Positions 55,110 through 64,000 of a stretch of DNA of 64,000 nucleotides are shown one piece after another; position 1 is the stretch's first letter; each line of letters begins with the position of its first letter. The notes beneath the pieces are model-generated. The model was not told the DNA's origin, did no database searches, and saw only the letters and a program-made list of their open reading frames with translations. This DNA is from Chloroflexi bacterium bin125 (lineage in GTDB: Bacteria; Chloroflexota; Dehalococcoidia; Bin125), in the NCBI GenBank assembly GCA_002239025.1, contig MPNM01000011.1, positions 1 through 64,000 of the forward strand, written 5' to 3'. A program made the translations under genes and the position numbers.

Positions 55110-57107
55110 TCAGAGCGGCACCGGAGCCGTCGGCTGGCGACCTTCGGCTGACGGATCGTCGAGGTCGACCCACTGCTCAACAGAGTTCAGGCTGTAGGGC
55201 AGGAAGTTCCAACCCTCTTCGGGACTGGACAACTGCGGATGGTTGTAGTTGTAGCGGATGGCCGGGTAGATGTAGTTGTAACAGATGCTGCGCCCGAACT
55301 GGCCGCGCTCCATCACGTACTCCTGGACTTCCCGAACCATCTGGTAGGCGGTCTCGTAGTCGAGTTCCTGCTTGGCCGCATTCAACGTGTCGTCGATGTA
55401 CGGATCCGAGATCTCCCAGTAGTTCGAGCCGGCGTCGGTAGTGAATGCACCGATCATGTCGGCCCGCGCATCGGGGATTTCGATGTTCGGAATCCAACTG
55501 AAGAACGGATCGAAGTCCTTGGCGATCCAGGACGGGATGATTTCCAGGTACGGCTTGGTGATTCCGTTGAACTGGTCGGTGTCGAATGCCTGGTTGAACA
55601 TCTCGGCAACGATGCCTGGCGTTGCCGACCAGGCGGAGCGAGAAGCCCAGAGCTCGGACGTGACCCAGTCGATCTGGCCGAGCTCGGGGCCGCCGGCGGC
55701 GTTCCACAGTGCTCGCGCTTCCTCGATGTCCTGTTCTTTATCGATCCGGTAGCCGGGGAACGTCTCGAGGTCTTCCTGTGGAATGGCCCAGGCTTCCTGC
55801 ATCCAGGTGACCGGACCGGAGACTTTGCCCAGACCGTTGTGCAGCTGCTGGATCAACTGGCGCCGGTTGATGGCCAGGTCGATGGCTCGCGTCAGGCGCA
55901 AGTCGTTCCACGGCGCCTTGTTCGACGGTGTGAAGATCGCCACGGTGTTGGCGACGCCCTGGAAGGTGAGATATGTCTCATCCTGCAGGCTGTCGTGGAT
56001 CGCGAGGGTCGTGTTCGGGTCCGGGTCGCTCATGAAGTCGACCTGCTTCTGCTCGAACGCGATCCGGTACGCATTGGGATCCTGGAATGTCTGCACCCAG
56101 ACCCTGGCGTCGAGATACGGCTTGTCGGGCAGCGCGTAGAAGTTCGGGTTCTTGACTGCCGAGATGCCCTCGCCCGGATCCCACCGGGTGAGAATGTACG
56201 GGCCGGTGCCGATGACCTTGGAGGCGTCGACTTCCGTGTACTGGTCCTCGGTGCCGCCGACGAGCTCCGGCTGGTTCATCAGGTTGAACTCGTTGGCTAG
56301 ACCCTGGACAAAGGTTGCGTCCGCCTCGGTCAGATTCAACGTGAGGCTGACGTCGTCATAGTCCATCGAGCCGACGCCGCCCCAGTAGGCGCTGCGGCCG
56401 AAGTTGCTGGCTTCCTCGCCGTTCTCGAGTACCTTGTTGCGCTGTCGATCGATGTTCCAGGCGATGTCGGCAGGCGTCAACGCGCGACCGGGCGCGGCCG
56501 ACGGATGGTCGGCGCCGGGGCCGGCGTCGTGCCAGTTCACACCGCCACGCAAGTGCAAGACGATCGTGGTCGCGTCGGGCAGTTCCCATCCTTCTGCGAG
56601 GTCGCCGGTGAGGACACCGGTGTTGGGGTTCTCGAAGCGCAGCAGCTTCGACTGCACGTTGGCAAGGACCTGGAGTACCGGCGATGCGACTGTCCGCTGC
56701 GCGTCGTAGGTCTCGTAGACGTTGGCCGACTGCTCGATGATCGAGCCACCGTACTTCTTGCCCTCGGAGACCATGGCCTGCTGTTGCGCAGCCTGTTGCT
56801 CGGCCTGTTCCTGGGTCGACTGTTCCTGGGCCTGCTGCTGCATCGCCTGCTGCTGGGCCTGCTGATGCTGGTCCTGCTGCATGGCCTGCTGCTGCTGTTG
56901 CTGCATGGCCTGGTCTTGGGCCTGCTGCTGCATGGCCTGTTGCTGCTGCTGAACCTGAGCGACCGACTGACCGTCGTCATCGTCGTCGCCACAACCCACC
57001 AGGGCCAAACCGGCTGCGCCAACTCCGGCGCGAGCCGAGGCGCTCAGAATGCCGCGCCGGCTCATCCGTTTCCGACTCATCCGTTGCCAATAGGAACGCT
57101 CGCTCAT
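55110..57107 (-). CDS. ABC transporter substrate-binding lipoprotein (SBP_bac_5) with long Gln-rich linker
   Basis: SRRGILSASARAGVGAAGLALVGCG signal/lipobox, ~90-residue Q/A/M-rich tract, then SBP_5 region (DLAEGWELPDATTIVLHLRGGVNWHD). Confidence 0.93.
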   Translation of the reverse strand: MSERSYWQRMSRKRMSRRGILSASARAGVGAAGLALVGCGDDDDDGQSVAQVQQQQQAMQQQAQDQAMQQQQQQAMQQDQHQQAQQQAMQQQAQEQSTQEQAEQQAAQQQAMVSEGKKYGGSIIEQSANVYETYDAQRTVASPVLQVLANVQSKLLRFENPNTGVLTGDLAEGWELPDATTIVLHLRGGVNWHDAGPGADHPSAAPGRALTPADIAWNIDRQRNKVLENGEEASNFGRSAYWGGVGSMDYDDVSLTLNLTEADATFVQGLANEFNLMNQPELVGGTEDQYTEVDASKVIGTGPYILTRWDPGEGISAVKNPNFYALPDKPYLDARVWVQTFQDPNAYRIAFEQKQVDFMSDPDPNTTLAIHDSLQDETYLTFQGVANTVAIFTPSNKAPWNDLRLTRAIDLAINRRQLIQQLHNGLGKVSGPVTWMQEAWAIPQEDLETFPGYRIDKEQDIEEARALWNAAGGPELGQIDWVTSELWASRSAWSATPGIVAEMFNQAFDTDQFNGITKPYLEIIPSWIAKDFDPFFSWIPNIEIPDARADMIGAFTTDAGSNYWEISDPYIDDTLNAAKQELDYETAYQMVREVQEYVMERGQFGRSICYNYIYPAIRYNYNHPQLSSPEEGWNFLPYSLNSVEQWVDLDDPSAEGRQPTAPVPL

Positions 57108-57225
57108 GCTTTCCTCCAGAACTGTGGCCCCGCGACCGCGGGTGGTGTTGCCCATGAAGCGCAACGATACAGCAAAACGAGATAATGTAACGCAGTTATC
57201 ACGGATGTCCGAAGGGATTCTTCCA

Positions 57226-57543
57226 ATGTCGCGAGCAGTCAGGGAGCTCACGCTGCGCGCCATGCCTATCTGGTTGCTGCGCCAGTACCTGGAACAGCTC
57301 GGAGCGTCGGACGTGGAGCCGCCGTCGCCTGGCGCGACCGATCCCGACGGTGTGGTGCAGCCCGACGGCTCAATGTCGGGCGACGGCTGGTCGGTGCTCT
57401 GGCGGACCGAGCAGCGCTCGATGCACCCGCAACTGCCGACCAAGATGGACGAGCACTACTTCGTCTTTACGGCAGGATCGGAGGAGGCGATGGAGTCGCT
57501 GATCGAACGCTTCATGATGAAAGCCCATCGCGGCGGGGGCTGA
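57226..57543 (+). CDS. conserved small hypothetical protein (resembles DUF1952-type)
   Basis: MSRAVRELTLRAMPIWLLRQYLEQLGASDVE...GDGWSVLWRTEQRS...MMKAHRGGG. Confidence 0.55.
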   Translation: MSRAVRELTLRAMPIWLLRQYLEQLGASDVEPPSPGATDPDGVVQPDGSMSGDGWSVLWRTEQRSMHPQLPTKMDEHYFVFTAGSEEAMESLIERFMMKAHRGGG

Positions 57544-57802
57544 GCACGGTCGACCGTGCCTCGCTAGTGTGAAAGAACAGATCGAGAGCAGACAATGAGC
57601 AATGGCACGGATGACCAGGCGGTAGTCGACCAAGCAGCTCCGGCGGAAGTGGAGCGCGGTCGTGACGAAGTTGGCCCGTATGTCATCGTCAATGGTCTAA
57701 AGATTCATATCGCCGTCGTCGACCGGGGACTGATACCGCCTTGGGACGGATTCAGCATCAGCAAGTGGTGGTCCACTTCTCGATTCAATCCGCTTACTCG
57801 AC

Positions 57803-58264
57803 TTAGCTCACCGAAGTGAGTGCGGCGGCGAGCAATAGGATCGCGTCCAACGCCCAGAACGACAATGTGGCGAACACGAGCTGCGACTTCCTCCTGATCA
57901 GTCCTTCATTCGCTCCGACTGAGTCAAAGATTGAAATGGCCACTGCCAACTGAAGGTCGCTCTCAGATCTGTTGAGGCCATGCAATCGAGTCAGTGAGGG
58001 TCCTTCCAGCAGGTCAGCGTCTCGATATCCGATCAACGCCGTGATAAGCAGACCGACGTAAACACCTATCGACGCCGAGGCGAAGCCAACGGCCAACCCA
58101 CTTGCTCGGAGCCCTTCAAGGTCTTGCAGGGCGCCGAACAGCACTAACAGAGCGGTTGCGCCTGCGAACACGCCCATCAATCGGCCGTTCAGTTCACGGA
58201 TCTGAGCAAGCTGTTCGTCCAGCCGCCAACGCGCGATCTCATAGAAGACTTGTTCCGCCATCAC
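57803..58264 (-). CDS. small membrane protein, SLATT-like architecture
   Basis: 153 aa; two central TMs, helical linker, C-terminal RRKSQLVFATLSFWALDAILLLAAAL. Confidence 0.65.
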   Translation of the reverse strand: MMAEQVFYEIARWRLDEQLAQIRELNGRLMGVFAGATALLVLFGALQDLEGLRASGLAVGFASASIGVYVGLLITALIGYRDADLLEGPSLTRLHGLNRSESDLQLAVAISIFDSVGANEGLIRRKSQLVFATLSFWALDAILLLAAALTSVS

Positions 58265-58331
58265 AACTCCGACCGACAGCCTATGCCAGACCTATCATGG
58301 CGGCGGGTGAAGATCTTGGATGGAGGGCGAT

Positions 58332-59549
58332 ATGCCGGGACCGCTTGATGGGGTTCGCGTCTTCGATTTGACGTTGTGGATGGTGGGTCCCTGGGCATCG
58401 ATGCACCTCGGCGCTCTGGGCGCCGATGTGATTCACATTGAGCAACCCGGCGTCGATCCTCGGACCCTTGGCGCTGGCGTTCCGCCGGCGATCAATGGCA
58501 CATCCGTGGGCTACATCACCTGGAACATGAACAAGCGCGGACTGTTTCTTGACCTGAAATCACAGGCCGATCGACAGACCGCGTACGAACTGCTCCAGAC
58601 CTGCGATGTCTTCCTGATCAACATGCGTCCCGGAGCAGCCGAGCGCATGGGCGTTGGCTATGAGCAGGTCGTGGCGGCCAATCCCAACATCGTCTACACA
58701 GCGATTACGGGTTGGGGTGAGATCGGGCCGATGCGCGATAAGCCCGGCGCCGATGTGCAGTGTCAGTACTTCACCGGATTCTGGTCGGTGAACGGCAAGC
58801 GCGACGGCAAGCCCGAGGTCTACCGACACTTCACACAGATGGATGCGAGCACTGGCAATGTCGCGGCGCAAGCGGTGCTGATGGGTCTGTTGGCGCGCAA
58901 GCGCACCGGCAGAGGACAGCGAATACACGTCGGCATGCTTAGAGCTGGCATGGCTCTGCAGAGCGGCCGAATCGCCGAGTACCTCGCGACAGGTGCGCAA
59001 CATCAACCGCTGGGCTCGGCCGGATTCGCGGCCGCGCCCGATCAGGCGTTCCAGTGCCAGGGAGGCGATTGGATCGGTGTCGCAGCAACGAGCGAGGATG
59101 AATGGAGCCGCCTGTGCCAGGCTCTGAATGCGTCGGAAGCGCAGGTCGATGGTCTGAGCGACCTTGTGGTTGACCCTCGATTTGCCACAAACCTCGACCG
59201 GGTCGCGCATCGCGACGCACTGGCGTCTTTGCTTCAGCAGGCAATCCTACAGCGTCCACGCCGCTATTGGATGCTGCGGCTCGCCGACGCAGGTGTGCCG
59301 TGTGGCTATCCGATTTCGTTCGAGTCGCTGCAGCACCATGCCCAGACAATCGAGAATGGCTACTTGCGAGAGATCACAACATCCGGCTGGGGAGATGTGT
59401 GGACCGGTGGTCCGCCCTGGGAACTGTCTCGAACGCCGGCCCGCTGGTTCGGCACGCCGATGCCAGGCGAGCACACCGGCGACATCCTCGACGATCTCAC
59501 CAAGCGCCGAGCGTCGACCGCCGAGCCGACGCCAGTGATCGGCGATTAG
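58332..59549 (+). CDS. CaiB/BaiF (class III) CoA-transferase
   Basis: MPGPLDGVRVFDLTLWMVGPWASMHLGALGADVIHIEQPG; DVFLINMRPGAAERMGVGY. Confidence 0.93.
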   Translation: MPGPLDGVRVFDLTLWMVGPWASMHLGALGADVIHIEQPGVDPRTLGAGVPPAINGTSVGYITWNMNKRGLFLDLKSQADRQTAYELLQTCDVFLINMRPGAAERMGVGYEQVVAANPNIVYTAITGWGEIGPMRDKPGADVQCQYFTGFWSVNGKRDGKPEVYRHFTQMDASTGNVAAQAVLMGLLARKRTGRGQRIHVGMLRAGMALQSGRIAEYLATGAQHQPLGSAGFAAAPDQAFQCQGGDWIGVAATSEDEWSRLCQALNASEAQVDGLSDLVVDPRFATNLDRVAHRDALASLLQQAILQRPRRYWMLRLADAGVPCGYPISFESLQHHAQTIENGYLREITTSGWGDVWTGGPPWELSRTPARWFGTPMPGEHTGDILDDLTKRRASTAEPTPVIGD

Positions 59550-59550
59550 G

Positions 59551-60714
59551 GTGGCTGGTCCGCTCGATGGATATCGCGTCGTTGAGATCGCAGAGGGCGT
59601 AGCCGGGCCGTACACAGCGATGTCGCTCGGCGACGCCGGCGCAGATGTGATCAAGATTGAGCAGCCAGCCGGAGACCGTGCGCGGGGATGGTCGCCACAG
59701 ACGGACAGCGGCACTTCGGCACTGTTTCAAGCGCTGAATCGCAACAAGCGTGGCATATCGCTCGACTGGTCGTCCGAGAGCGACCTGGAGACTGCCAGGC
59801 AGTTGTTGGCCGACGCGGATGTCGCAATCGTCGATAAGGCCGGCTTGTCTGGCGAGTTGAGCTGGGAGTCGCTGGACGCTCCTGGGCTCGTCTATTGCGC
59901 GATCTCGGGCTTCGGTCCTCACGGTCCGTGGAGCGACAATCCGATGTCGGAACTTGCCGCGCAACTGGCCAGTGAGGCCACGGCATCTCTGGGCACAATT
60001 GGTGAGGAACCGGTTCGCCATGGCGGCGATATCGGTTCGATGTATGCGGCGAACTATGCAATTCAGGCGATCTGCGCCGGATTGTACGCTCGCGACGATT
60101 CAGATCCGTCCGCGCCGACCGGCGGCCAACGGATTGAGGTGTCACTCTTCGGCAGTCTGTTGGCGATGCGGTCGACGTTGTGGGTGGCGCTTTCGAATCC
60201 AGACGAATGGTGGGGGTTCCATCTCGACTCCTACGTGAAACCGCCCGATCACGGCTATCAGTGTCGTGACTTGCCGATCTACTTCTCGTTGGCCAGAATC
60301 CGCGGAGACGCGTTTGACTCGTTGATCGACGAGCTCGGCATGGATTGGGCGCGGACGCATCCGGACTTCGATCAGCTCCGGACCGACGGAGCGGGAGGCG
60401 CCGGACGGTACGCCGCTGAGTTGAAGCCGCTCTGGGAGCGCGGGTTCTCGAACTTCGACGCGGAGCGAGTGATCGAAATCGTCGAGCGTCACGGCGGCTG
60501 GGCCTTCCCGATGCACGACTACGAACGGCTCAGTCGAGATCCGCAGGTTGCGGCTGTGGGAGCGATCATTGACGTGGAACAGGGAGACGGTTCAATGCTG
60601 CAACAGGTCGCACCGCCCTGGGACTTTGAAGGCACGCCGGTCTCAATGAACATGCGCGCAGCCCCGAGTCTCGGGGAGCATCAGGACGAGGTGCTAGCTG
60701 AACTGCATTCATAA
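59551..60714 (+). CDS. CaiB/BaiF (class III) CoA-transferase, second member of pair
   Basis: AGPLDGYRVVEIAEGVAGPYTAMSLGDAGADVIKIEQPAGDRARGW; LNRNKRGISLDW. Confidence 0.95.
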   Translation: MAGPLDGYRVVEIAEGVAGPYTAMSLGDAGADVIKIEQPAGDRARGWSPQTDSGTSALFQALNRNKRGISLDWSSESDLETARQLLADADVAIVDKAGLSGELSWESLDAPGLVYCAISGFGPHGPWSDNPMSELAAQLASEATASLGTIGEEPVRHGGDIGSMYAANYAIQAICAGLYARDDSDPSAPTGGQRIEVSLFGSLLAMRSTLWVALSNPDEWWGFHLDSYVKPPDHGYQCRDLPIYFSLARIRGDAFDSLIDELGMDWARTHPDFDQLRTDGAGGAGRYAAELKPLWERGFSNFDAERVIEIVERHGGWAFPMHDYERLSRDPQVAAVGAIIDVEQGDGSMLQQVAPPWDFEGTPVSMNMRAAPSLGEHQDEVLAELHS

Positions 60715-60911
60715 GGTGCCGACGAAGGACGATATGATTGAGCGGTGAGAGCGTGGCAACGAATCGAGATGGCGTGATGGATGCGACAGAGCAAGGGACA
60801 GACGCCAAAGTTTCAGCTCCGGATACGAACAAGGATGATTCAAAGTCCACCGGCGAGCAACGGACGGGTCGGCCATTGCCGCTAAAGCTTCACAAGCGAG
60901 GTCTCTAGCAG

Positions 60912-61442
60912 TCAGGACCCCAAGGCCGTACCAGTTGGCGCACCAGCAATGGTTGTCGCCGCAAGAATCGCCAATTGGATGCCCAGGCCGACTATCGCAT
61001 ATTGCAGCCACTTCCGTTGCGAAGAGATTGTCTCGCTGTTCTGTTCAAATCCTGCGACAAGGGCCTCCAACGTGGCGTCCCGCATTTCCTCGGTGCTGGC
61101 ATCTCGATAGCTGCGGGCCAGAATGTCGATTTCGACGCTAAAAGCAACTTTCCTCGTGTAGTAGGAAGCCCAACAGCAAAGCCAGACTACGACCGAGACC
61201 GCCAACGCCGACAATGTGAGGACCGAAACCAGCTCACCCGATAGGCGAATTTCGCCAACAATCCCCGTTGCAGAGACGAGCAACAGGCTGATGGTGAATG
61301 TTGCAACAACGCGCACATCTTGCGAAGAAAGAAAGCGCATCTGAGCATCTATTGCATGGTGCGCCTCATCAAGTAGGAAGTCGCGAGCGTCGACAGAGCG
61401 CTCAGAATCCGTGCGGGCGTGGGATTCGGCTCCTCTGCTCAT
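60912..61442 (-). CDS. small membrane protein, SLATT-like architecture
   Basis: From MSRGAESHARTDSE; two TMs, helical linker, terminal SSQRKWLQYAIVGLGIQLAILAATTI. Confidence 0.65.
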   Translation of the reverse strand: MSRGAESHARTDSERSVDARDFLLDEAHHAIDAQMRFLSSQDVRVVATFTISLLLVSATGIVGEIRLSGELVSVLTLSALAVSVVVWLCCWASYYTRKVAFSVEIDILARSYRDASTEEMRDATLEALVAGFEQNSETISSQRKWLQYAIVGLGIQLAILAATTIAGAPTGTALGS

Positions 61443-61462
61443 AGAAGTCTTGTGTTCGGCAT

Positions 61463-61900
61463 TCAGCGCGACGGCCGAAACACTGGCAGCGTGATTTCGT
61501 CGTTGACTTTGCGGAAATCGACTTCGACGTTGAGGTCGCAACTGACGTCTTTGTCCTCGATGGCGACGAGGGTTGAGTACATGTACGGGCCCTCTTCGAG
61601 TTTGATCAAAGCGACCGTATAGGGGTACTCGTCGGGTTCCCAGCCGGGGAAGTACTTCTGCCACATGCGGATCCAGGACCAGACGGTGCCGTGACCCGAG
61701 ATTGGCCGCCATTCCCAGTCGTCCTGTAGGCATCGGGGGCAGGCTTCGGCCGGCGGGAACCAGGGCTGATCGCAGATGTTGCAGAACTGGATTTGGAGGA
61801 TGCCTTCGCGGCAGCCGTCCCAGAATGGCTTGGTCAGTTCGAGGACCGGTGGCAGGGGCTTTTCGTAGCTGAGTTCCGCAGATTGCGATTCAGTCGTCAT
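61463..61900 (-). CDS. DUF35 OB-fold/zinc-ribbon protein
   Basis: FWDGCREGILQIQFCNICDQPWFPPAEACPRCLQDDWEWRPISGHGTVWSW. Confidence 0.92.
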   Translation of the reverse strand: MTTESQSAELSYEKPLPPVLELTKPFWDGCREGILQIQFCNICDQPWFPPAEACPRCLQDDWEWRPISGHGTVWSWIRMWQKYFPGWEPDEYPYTVALIKLEEGPYMYSTLVAIEDKDVSCDLNVEVDFRKVNDEITLPVFRPSR

Positions 61901-63075
61901 GAGTTGTCTCGCTTCAGGATGTGCCCCGTGGCCAGTGGAGCGGCGCAGGCATACAGGCCGTACTGTGCATCGTCGACCTGGCGATCACCGCATTTTTGAC
62001 GCAGTTGCCTGACCGCCTCGACATGGAGCGCCCAGCCCTGCATGTATGACTCGCTCGTATGCCCGCCGCCGGTGTTGAGCGGCAGTTCACCGCGCAGTCC
62101 GATGCGTTCGGGCGTGATCCAGTCGCCGCCTTCGCCGGGCTCGCAGAAGCCCATGCCTTCGAGCGTAAACAGCATGGTCGGCGTGAAGTTGTCGTAGAGC
62201 TGGGCGAAGGCGAGGTCGTCGCGTTGGACATCTGAGTGTGTGAAGAGATCGTCTGCGATCTGCGACATTGGCTCGTGCCAGAAGTCGTCGGCAACATATA
62301 CGGGTGTGATATCTGACGCCTGTGACGTGGCATGGATGAGGACCGGCGTGTGCTTGAGGTCGCGGGCACGCTCGGCGGAAGTCACGATGAAGCAAACGCC
62401 GCCGTCGTTGATCAGGCAGTAGTCGAACAGGCAAAGCGGCTCGGCGATGTAGCGGGCGCCGTGGTAGTCGTCCATCGTGATTGGACGCTGCATGACGGCG
62501 TTCGGATTGAGCGCGGCATTGGCGCGGTTGGAGATGGCCAGGTGGCCGAGCGGCTCTGTCGTCGTGCCGTAGCGGTACTGGTGGCGGCGGAACATCATCG
62601 AGGTGACCGCGCCGGGCGAGGTCATTCCGTAGGGCGCTTCGAACATGGCCTGGGTGGAGATGCCGCGATTCTCGCCGCCATAGCGCGCGCCGGCTGAACG
62701 CCCGTTGTTGCCGTAGATGCAGGCGACCACGTCGGCCATGCCATTAGCGACAGCCAGCGCCGCGTATTGCAAGGCGATGCCGGATTGGCGACCTTCGCCC
62801 GGTAGCACGTTGACGAATCGGGGATGACGCAGTCCGATCATCTCGCACATGCGGCCGTAGTGGGGCAGTCGTGAGACGATCACGCCGTCGACGTCTGTTC
62901 GTCGAAGGCCAGCGTCCTTCAAGGCTTCGCGGAAGGCGATGAGTCCGAGTTCATAGGCTGAACGTTCGGGGTCGAGGTCGCGGTAGATCGAGCCAAACTC
63001 GGTCGTGCCGACGCCGACGATGGCCGTCTTGTCCTGGAGATTGCGCAGCGCACTGCGGTCGGGTTGGTTGGTCAT
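61897..63075 (-). CDS. thiolase-like / SCP-x-type lipid-transfer protein
   Basis: DKTAIVGVGTTEFGSIYRDLDPERSAYELGLIAFREALKDAGLRRTDVDGVIV; NTGGGHTSESYMQGWALHVEAVRQLRQ; stop overlaps DUF35 start. Confidence 0.92.
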   Translation of the reverse strand: MTNQPDRSALRNLQDKTAIVGVGTTEFGSIYRDLDPERSAYELGLIAFREALKDAGLRRTDVDGVIVSRLPHYGRMCEMIGLRHPRFVNVLPGEGRQSGIALQYAALAVANGMADVVACIYGNNGRSAGARYGGENRGISTQAMFEAPYGMTSPGAVTSMMFRRHQYRYGTTTEPLGHLAISNRANAALNPNAVMQRPITMDDYHGARYIAEPLCLFDYCLINDGGVCFIVTSAERARDLKHTPVLIHATSQASDITPVYVADDFWHEPMSQIADDLFTHSDVQRDDLAFAQLYDNFTPTMLFTLEGMGFCEPGEGGDWITPERIGLRGELPLNTGGGHTSESYMQGWALHVEAVRQLRQKCGDRQVDDAQYGLYACAAPLATGHILKRDNS

Positions 63076-63124
63076 GCGGCGAGTCTAGGGCGTGCTTCGT
63101 ACTGAAGGCGCGGGAGCCACAACC

Positions 63125-63205
63125 CTACAGTCGTTCCCGCGTAGGCGGGAATCCATGCAACATCGAGACGCCGTATGGGTCCCCGCTTTCGCGGGGATGA
63201 CGGTC
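63125..63205. repeat. REP-like hairpin pair
   Basis: gttcccgcgtaggcgggaatcc and gtccccgctttcgcggggatga. Confidence 0.65.
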
Positions 63206-63209
63206 TCTC

Positions 63210-63998
63210 CTAGTTAAGACCGAGAACGGGGCGGGCATTCTCGACGAGTACCCTGCCCAACTCAGCGTCGCTGAGACCGCTGCGCAGGAGTTGCAGGATC
63301 TGAGGTTGTTGATCAGCTCCTGGTGCATCTGAGCCGAACAGCACTCGTTCTGTACCGAGTGTTCGTATGAGTCGGGCTGCGTCTTCGAGCGCGCAGGCTC
63401 GGCGGCCGTCTCGACAGGTGAAGTGGCCGTCGTTGAAGCCACCGGCGGTGTCAAAGAGGACTTGCGGGAATCGCTTGGCGATGTCGATTCTCTGATCCCA
63501 GTATGCGCCGGGCATGTGGGCCATGATGAACTGCAGCCTGGGGAATCTCTCGAAGACGGGGATGAAGTGATCGGGCATGCCGTACACGTCGTCGCCAGGA
63601 CCGCCTCGCAGCGCGCCGGTGTCGCTGAGGATGGGCAGGCCGAGCTCTTCCAGTCGGGCGTAGAGCGGCATCATGCGTTCGTCGGCAGGGAAGTAGCGGC
63701 CCAGGCCCGGATGCATCTTCACGCCTCGTGCACCCATCGCGACGCCGCGCTCCAGCTCTTCCATTAGCAGGTCCGAATCGACCCAGGTGCCGATGTCGCA
63801 GCAGAGAAAGGTGCGAATCCTCGGGTCTTCGGCCTGCCGTTCGAGTGTCCACGTGTTGAAGCTGCGTACTCGCTCGTGGAGCATCGCCAGTATGTCTTCA
63901 GCTTGAGCGTCGAGCTTGCGTTCTCTTTGCTGTTCGAACATCTCCGGGATGACCATGTAGTTGAGGCCGACAATCGCTTCAACGTCGTTTCGAGTCAT
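63210..63998 (-). CDS. amidohydrolase-family TIM-barrel protein, probably N-terminally truncated by window end
   Basis: GVKMHPGLGRYFPADERMMPLYARLEELGLPILSDTGA; FIMAHMPGAYWDQ; RVLFGSDAPG; N-terminal HxH motif not seen inside window. Confidence 0.82.
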   Translation of the reverse strand: MTRNDVEAIVGLNYMVIPEMFEQQRERKLDAQAEDILAMLHERVRSFNTWTLERQAEDPRIRTFLCCDIGTWVDSDLLMEELERGVAMGARGVKMHPGLGRYFPADERMMPLYARLEELGLPILSDTGALRGGPGDDVYGMPDHFIPVFERFPRLQFIMAHMPGAYWDQRIDIAKRFPQVLFDTAGGFNDGHFTCRDGRRACALEDAARLIRTLGTERVLFGSDAPGADQQPQILQLLRSGLSDAELGRVLVENARPVLGLN

Positions 63999-64000
63999 GT

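Noticed and set aside
55239-56300. 353-aa plus-strand ORF opposite the substrate-binding protein
   Set aside because: Antisense shadow ORF; no recognisable domain
56760-56960. CTG-rich repeats suggestive of a regulatory or CRISPR-like repeat array
   Set aside because: They are the Gln-rich codons of the lipoprotein linker; no spacer-repeat periodicity
1-64000. tRNA/rRNA genes and CRISPR arrays
   Set aside because: None recognised by eye; tRNAscan-SE, Infernal and CRISPR finders would be needed to exclude them

Overview
A GC-rich bacterial window, densely coding on both strands, with about 50 supportable genes. The gene content is catabolic and accessory: CaiB/BaiF CoA-transferases, luciferase-like monooxygenases, enolase-superfamily, SDR and PTE-like enzymes, a DMFase-like pair, AOR, and thiolase/DUF35 pairs. 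It is reminiscent of SAR202-type Chloroflexota, but taxonomy is only inference. The standout is a compact sterol-biosynthesis locus at ~19.7-29.8 kb. A five-gene minus-strand operon (SdmB-like 3beta-HSD/epimerase, SdmA-like Rieske oxygenase, C14 sterol reductase of the ERG4/ERG24 family, CYP51, and one polypeptide fusing a squalene-epoxidase-like FAD monooxygenase to an oxidosqualene cyclase) is flanked by a sterol C-24 methyltransferase-like gene and a divergent EXPERA/EBP-like membrane protein. The second candidate novelty is a tandem triplicated two-gene cassette (A-B, A-B, A-B; 48.9-51.6 kb) of small single-pass membrane proteins with a GW..GWNDAL-type motif, every A-B pair joined by an ATGA overlap. 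There are also several families of palindromic MITE/REP-like repeats and a cluster of decayed genes at 2.5-14.3 kb. No rRNA, tRNA or CRISPR array was recognised by eye. All family calls come from reading motifs; no database search was run.
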